Shown here: piece after piece, positions 59,125 to 64,000 of the stretch
Layout: every line of letters starts with the position of its first letter
Numbering within the stretch: position 1 is the first letter of the stretch
Source of the DNA: Gemmatimonadales bacterium
Lineage (GTDB): Bacteria; Gemmatimonadota; Glassbacteria; GWA2-58-10
Assembly: GCA_024278175.1 (NCBI GenBank)
Contig: JAJRTS010000087.1
Location: forward strand, 1 to 64,000
Direction: 5' to 3'
DNA length: 64,000 nt
Position numbers and translations under genes: made by a program
The notes under the pieces: generated by a model
Database searches by the model: none
Seen by the model: only the letters and a program-made list of their open reading frames with translations
What the model was told of the DNA's origin: nothing

Positions 59125-59244
59125 CTCCTGAAATGGAATATGATTCCATGCAAATAGCACACTTAGCTAAACCGAATCAGATACGGTTCTTTCACGGTTT
59201 TTCACGACAAAAAATCTAGTCCTTCCTGCCTGCAAGTCTCCCTG

Positions 59245-62094
59245 TTAACTACAGCCTGTCGTGTCTCCGCACGAGGGGCACACGTAGCAGCTCCCCCGCC
59301 GCTCCATCATCACGCCGCAGTTGTCACAACTGGGCGCGTCGCCCATCAGGTCGAACACCGGTTTGCCGCCGGACTGGCCGCCGGCAGCTCCCCCCCCCTT
59401 GCGCTCACCCGCGGGCCCGCCCGGTTGCTGGCCGGTCTCCACGGTGCTCTGCGATCCCCTGATATTCTTGATCCCCAGCGATTCCTGCTTCTGCTCGTCC
59501 ATGAACTCGGTGGCCAGCCAGCGAAAAAGATAGTCCACCAGCGACTTGGCGATCGGGATCTGCTTGTTCTTGGTCATCCCATACGGCTCGAACCGCATAT
59601 GGGTCATCTTATCCACCAGCACCTCCAGCGGCGCTCCGTACTGCAGGGCGATACTGGCGACTATCCCGAACGCGTCGAGCAGACCCGAGAGGATCGAGCC
59701 CTCCTTGTGCATCAGGATAAAAATCTCGCCCAGCGTGCCGTCCTCGTACGTCCCGGCGGTCACATAACCCTCGTGGCCGGCGATGTCGAACTTGTGCGTG
59801 ATCGCCTGCCTGGTGGTGGGCAGACGTTTACGCCTGGGCACGATGGCCACCTCGGTGGGACTGTCCTTTTTGGCTCCCTTACCCTCCAGCGGCTGGCTGT
59901 GCTTGCAACCATCGCGGTAGATCGCGATTGATTTGAGGCCCATCTTCCAGGCGTCGAAATAAACCTTCTCGATGTCTTCAACCGTGGAGTCGCCGGACAT
60001 GTTGACAGTCTTGCTGATCGCGCCGGAGAGGAACGGCTGCGTGGCCGCCATCATCCGCACGTGGGCCTCGGGGGGGAGCGTGGTCAGCTTGCCCGGCTGG
60101 CCCAGGCTGGTAGCGAATACTTTCTTTTGCTCGTCCGTGAGTTCCCCGAACTCCTCCAGGTTTCCATGCTCCTCGATATGCCGCTCCGCCCGCTCGACCA
60201 CCTCCGGTTCGATCCCCATATACTCCAGGCTTCTGCGCACCAGCGGATTGACAATCGTCAGCACGGACCCGTCCACCAGGTTCTTGTACTTAATCAGGCT
60301 CAGCTCCGGCTCCACGCCGGTAGTGACAGCGTCCATGAAAAAACTGATCGTGCCGGTGGGAGCAAGCAGGGTAACCTGGGCGTTACGGTATCCCTGGTCA
60401 TAGAGTTTCCGGCAGCAGAGCCTTTCCCAACTGGCCTCGGCCTGACGGAAAGCCTCGCGGTAGAGCGGAGGCACCTGCCGGTCCTCGCGCGGAGCGATAG
60501 TTGTCAGCGCGGCCCGGTGCTTGTCCAGCACCCGGCTCATGGGCTGTTCGTTGACCTTGTAGCCGGCGAACGGCCCCACCCGCTTTGCCAGCCAGCCGCT
60601 GGACTCGTTGGCCAGCCCGTGCATCAGCGCGGTGATCGCACCGGCCACCTGACGGCCGGCGTCGGAATCGTAGGCCAGCCCGTGGGTCATCAGCAGCGCG
60701 CCCAGGTTGGTGTAGCCCAGGCCCAGGGGCCGGAAATCGAGGCTGTTGCGAGTGATCTCCGGGGTCGGGTACTCGGCGAACCCGCAGAGAATTTCCTGGG
60801 CGGTAATCATCACGCGCACCGTGTGGGCGAACTCCCCGGTCCGCAACCCACCTTCATCGACATACTTGAGCAGGTTGATCGACGACAGGTTGCAGGCGCT
60901 GTCGTCGAGAAACACATACTCGCTGCAGGGGTTGGAACTGCTGATCCGGCCCGAGTTGGGACAGGTGTGCCAGTCGTTGGTGGTAGTGTCGAACTGGATG
61001 CCTGGATCGCCGGTGATCCAGGCGGCCTCGGCCATCCGGCGGAACATCTTGCGGGCCTCCACCTGGCGCACTACCTTGCCGCCCACCACCTCCTTGAGTT
61101 CCCATTTTCCATCCTGCTCCACGGCCTTCATGAACTCATCGGTCACCCGCACGCTGTTGTTGGCGTTCTGATAGGCGACCGTGCTGTAGGCCTCGCCGGC
61201 GATCGAGCCATCGTAACCGGCCTCGATCAGCGCCCGGGCCTTCTTCTCCTCCAGCACCTTGCAGTCGATAAAGCGCTCCACGTCCGGGTGGTCGGCGTTG
61301 AGCACGCACATCTTGGCCGCCCGGCGGCTCTTGCAGCCGCTCTTGATCGCCCCCGCGTTGGCGTCGAGCACCTTCATGAAACTCAGCGGTCCGCTGGCTG
61401 TGCCTCCCGTGGAGAGCGCCTCGCCCTCGGAGCGCAGCGTACTGTAATTGACTCCGGAACCGCTACCCCACTTGAATATCTGGCCTTCGTTGACAATCAG
61501 GCGGCTGATATCGGCCATGTCATCCTTTACCGAGTTGATAAAACAGGCGCTGGCCTGGGGCCTTTCGCCGGGCACGCCGACATTGAACAGCACCGGGCTG
61601 TTGAAACAGGCGCGCTGATCGAGCATGATAAATTTCAGCTCGGCCCGGAATGTTTCCTGCTCGTCGGTATCGGTAAAGTAGCCCGCTTTGCCTCCCTCGG
61701 CGGCAATCGTATCGACAATCCGGTCGATCACCTGGCGGAGGCTGGTTTCCGTGCACTTGCTCGACTTCTTGAAATACTTGCTGGCTGAGATTTTGCAGGC
61801 GTTCTCGCTCCAGGAAGAGGGGAATTCCAGATCGTCGGCCTCAAAAACCACCTTGCCCTTGCCGTGGTCCACCATTTTCAGCGAACGGCGCGACCAGTTC
61901 ACCAGCGAGTAAACGTCCCGCTCCTTTTGGGTAAATACCCGTTCGATCCGTTCCGTATACTCGAAAACAGCGTTGCCGGAGGGCGGGGCAGCCGGCTTAC
62001 TATCCTTTACCGGCTTCTGCTGTGGCAAGCGGTTTGTCGCATCCGTGGGCACTATCCGGCCGGCGTTCTTTTTCCTGGTCTTATCAACTTGCAT
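59245..62094 (-). CDS. nrdJ: Vitamin B12-dependent ribonucleotide reductase
   Basis: NSPVLFNVGVPGERPQASACFINSVKDDMADISRLIVNEGQIFKWGSGSGVNYSTLRSEGEALS...RISSSNPCSEYVFLDDSACNLSSINLLKYV...C-terminal CDNCGVMMERRGSCYVCPSCGDTTGCS. Confidence 0.95.
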   Translation of the reverse strand: MQVDKTRKKNAGRIVPTDATNRLPQQKPVKDSKPAAPPSGNAVFEYTERIERVFTQKERDVYSLVNWSRRSLKMVDHGKGKVVFEADDLEFPSSWSENACKISASKYFKKSSKCTETSLRQVIDRIVDTIAAEGGKAGYFTDTDEQETFRAELKFIMLDQRACFNSPVLFNVGVPGERPQASACFINSVKDDMADISRLIVNEGQIFKWGSGSGVNYSTLRSEGEALSTGGTASGPLSFMKVLDANAGAIKSGCKSRRAAKMCVLNADHPDVERFIDCKVLEEKKARALIEAGYDGSIAGEAYSTVAYQNANNSVRVTDEFMKAVEQDGKWELKEVVGGKVVRQVEARKMFRRMAEAAWITGDPGIQFDTTTNDWHTCPNSGRISSSNPCSEYVFLDDSACNLSSINLLKYVDEGGLRTGEFAHTVRVMITAQEILCGFAEYPTPEITRNSLDFRPLGLGYTNLGALLMTHGLAYDSDAGRQVAGAITALMHGLANESSGWLAKRVGPFAGYKVNEQPMSRVLDKHRAALTTIAPREDRQVPPLYREAFRQAEASWERLCCRKLYDQGYRNAQVTLLAPTGTISFFMDAVTTGVEPELSLIKYKNLVDGSVLTIVNPLVRRSLEYMGIEPEVVERAERHIEEHGNLEEFGELTDEQKKVFATSLGQPGKLTTLPPEAHVRMMAATQPFLSGAISKTVNMSGDSTVEDIEKVYFDAWKMGLKSIAIYRDGCKHSQPLEGKGAKKDSPTEVAIVPRRKRLPTTRQAITHKFDIAGHEGYVTAGTYEDGTLGEIFILMHKEGSILSGLLDAFGIVASIALQYGAPLEVLVDKMTHMRFEPYGMTKNKQIPIAKSLVDYLFRWLATEFMDEQKQESLGIKNIRGSQSTVETGQQPGGPAGERKGGGAAGGQSGGKPVFDLMGDAPSCDNCGVMMERRGSCYVCPSCGDTTGCS

Positions 62095-62151
62095 CTGCAA
62101 TCCCCTCATGAGCCAGAATTATGGGTATCTTGTACCATTTGAACCTCGCAT

Positions 62152-62167
62152 ATACTATATATTGTAT
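62152..62167. promoter_or_regulatory. NrdR-box-like palindrome upstream of nrdJ
   Basis: ATACTATATATTGTAT, close to the NrdR consensus ACACWATATATWGTGT as I know it. Confidence 0.55.
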
Positions 62168-62329
62168 TGTGGACGAAAAATCAACTTTTTTATCCATTTT
62201 TTTCTTGACGACATTCCCGGCTAAAAATGAGCTCGCAGATCGGTGAAAAAACTCTGCTTCTTCGCCAGGAAACCTGAATGGAAAAAGCCTCCTCTGACGG
62301 CGGAGCGCAATCCGTTCCCGGGCCAAAAG

Positions 62330-63274
62330 TCAAAGCAAGCCGTGGCGCTCCATCCAATCAGATATTGCGGTTGTCAGCTGCTCTATCAACTCGCTGTTGC
62401 TGGGGTGGATGTGCCCGCCTTTGATCCACAACTGTTCTTTCGGCTCCCTGGCCGAGCGGGATAACATTCCGGCCGATTCCAGCGGTATTTTCGTGTCGTC
62501 GCTGCCGCCTACCAGCAACAGGGGCCGGGGAGCGAAACGGGCCAGGTAGCGCGAGGGCTCGTAGGGGGAGGCAAAAGTACCGAGCAGATAACTGGCCGCT
62601 CCTCTGAGCGGGCCGGACTTGATTTTGTGGCGCAGGTTCCACTCGATAATCCGCTCCATGTCCGCGCCGCCATAGATCAGCGCCATGCCGTCGACCCGGC
62701 TGTCCAGCCCGGCGATAACCGCGAACGGCACGCCGAAACTGGCCCCCAGCACGGTCAGCCTGTCCGGGTCCACCTCCGGGCGGGTGAGCAGATAATCGAT
62801 CGCGGCAAAGGCCATCGCCACGGCATCGGTAACAAGGCTGTCGAGAGAGAAAAGAAGGGAGGGGATTTTCAGCGGATGAACCCTGTACTGGGGGATATCC
62901 GGGTAGTCCATGCCGCACAGCACCGCGGGAGGTTCAAGCTGCACAAGCTCCACCGCCCGCGCACCGGTACCGTGCCCGCCGAGAATCAATACCGCCGGCA
63001 TCGGCTCCCTGGCCGTGGCGGGCATACTTAGATAGCCGCTGCTCACCCGGCCCAGGTTATCGGTCAGCGTAAAAGCCACGGTCCGGCGGCCAGCGACCTC
63101 GCCCAGTTCGCGCTCCACAGCCTCGAACTTATCGCCGCGCGCGGCCAGCAGCTTATCGGTGTGATCGGCCGCCCGGTACCATTGGGCACAAAGGACCAAT
63201 CCAGCCAAAAGCAGCAGCGGCAATCCAACCAGCCACGGGAGCAATCGCAATAATATTTTTACCGGTCGCGCCAT
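62330..63274 (-). CDS. Alpha/beta hydrolase, membrane-anchored or secreted
   Basis: N-terminal hydrophobic segment LPWLVGLPLLLLAGLVLCA; MPAVLILGGHGTGARAVEL...LTVLGASFGVPFAVIAGLD (GxSxG-type GASFG)...GGSDDTKIPLESAG. Confidence 0.75.
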   Translation of the reverse strand: MARPVKILLRLLPWLVGLPLLLLAGLVLCAQWYRAADHTDKLLAARGDKFEAVERELGEVAGRRTVAFTLTDNLGRVSSGYLSMPATAREPMPAVLILGGHGTGARAVELVQLEPPAVLCGMDYPDIPQYRVHPLKIPSLLFSLDSLVTDAVAMAFAAIDYLLTRPEVDPDRLTVLGASFGVPFAVIAGLDSRVDGMALIYGGADMERIIEWNLRHKIKSGPLRGAASYLLGTFASPYEPSRYLARFAPRPLLLVGGSDDTKIPLESAGMLSRSAREPKEQLWIKGGHIHPSNSELIEQLTTAISDWMERHGLL

Positions 63275-63356
63275 CGCTGCCAGCCGTTGCTGAGGTGTGG
63301 GCTACCGTATCTATTTTATAATACGCTCCGAACCTCCGGTGGGCAAGCCACGCCCG

Positions 63357-64000
63357 CTAGCCACTCCAGTCGTTGAGCACGCACAGCTTGAGCTCCGTCA
63401 TCTCCTGAACGGCGAATTGGGGCCCCTCGCGGCCCGTGCCGCTGCCCTTCACTCCGCCGTAGGGCATCTGGTCCACGCGGTAGGTGGGAAAATCGTTGAT
63501 TATCACCCCGCCCACCTCCAGCCGTCTGAACGCTTCCATCGCCCTGGAGAGCGAAGAGGTATAGACTCCGGCCTGAAGGCCGTAGCCGCTGTCGTTGACC
63601 ATCGCCAGCGCCTCGTCGAACTCGTCGTAGTACTCGATGCACACCACCGGTGCGAACACTTCATCGGAAACCACTTTCATCCCACGGTGTACGTTGTCCA
63701 GCACAGTGGGGCTGTAGAGCGCACCCTGGCGGCGGCCGCCGGTGAGCAGGCGCGCCCCCTGCTCCAGCGCTTCCGCTACCCATTGCCCGGCCCGGATCGC
63801 CTCCTGCTCCTCGATCATCGGACCCAATTCGGTGGCCTCATCGGCCGGATCGCCGATCCTGATTTTCTCAACCAACGGGATAAAGCGCTCCAGAAAGCTG
63901 TCGGCCAGCGAAGAGCGCAGCAGAATCCGCTGGATGGAGATACAGACCTGCCCGCTGTAGGCGAACGCGCCCACAACGCAACGCGAGAGGGCCTGCTCCA
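63357..64000 (-). CDS. Aldehyde dehydrogenase family protein, C-terminal part (runs off window end)
   Basis: GAFAYSGQVCISIQRILLRSSLADSFLERFIPLVEKIRIGDPADEATELGPMIEE...DEVFAPVVCIEYYDEFDEALAMVNDSGYGLQAGVYTSSLSRAMEAFRRLEVGGVIIND; catalytic GQVC. Confidence 0.95.
   Translation of the reverse strand, partial: EQALSRCVVGAFAYSGQVCISIQRILLRSSLADSFLERFIPLVEKIRIGDPADEATELGPMIEEQEAIRAGQWVAEALEQGARLLTGGRRQGALYSPTVLDNVHRGMKVVSDEVFAPVVCIEYYDEFDEALAMVNDSGYGLQAGVYTSSLSRAMEAFRRLEVGGVIINDFPTYRVDQMPYGGVKGSGTGREGPQFAVQEMTELKLCVLNDWSG

Noticed and set aside
60061-61788. 575-aa plus-strand ORF
   Set aside because: Antisense of nrdJ; no coherent domain.

Overview
This 64 kb window comes from a GC-rich, gene-dense bacterial chromosome. 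The gene mix looks like a free-living polysaccharide-degrading lineage, but I cannot name the taxon from sequence alone. Most of it is housekeeping: valS, fhs, acpS, rarA, an ABC-F ATPase, hflX, pdxJ, yqeK, rbsK, metY-metX-metW with an Rrf2 regulator, a partial chemotaxis block (cheB/cheX-like/cheY/HDOD/cheD), ClC, ptsN-like EIIA, rel/spoT, secA, nadD, bamD, GTP-type pckG, a GWxTD protein, B12-dependent nrdJ and an ALDH fragment. tRNA-Cys, tRNA-Gly and tRNA-Glu are present. Accessory content includes secreted beta-helix, FAD oxidoreductase, dockerin-heparinase, sulfatase and serine hydrolase genes. The best candidate for a little-described system is an AT-rich two-gene island at about 3.49-5.82 kb. 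It encodes a ParB/Srx-like protein translationally coupled (ATGA overlap) to a D12-class DNA adenine methylase, behind a perfect-consensus sigma70 promoter with an inverted repeat just downstream. Other structures are an internally deleted IS5-like element with intact 15-bp TIRs and an apparent 5-bp TSD, two MITE-like elements (one just upstream of secA, one at the rbsK stop codon), a chimeric scar made of the duplicated 3' ends of two nearby genes, a NrdR-box-like site upstream of nrdJ, and a possible structured leader upstream of metY. Many long ORFs in the supplied track are antisense artefacts of GC-rich codon usage. No tools were run; family calls rest on motif recognition.
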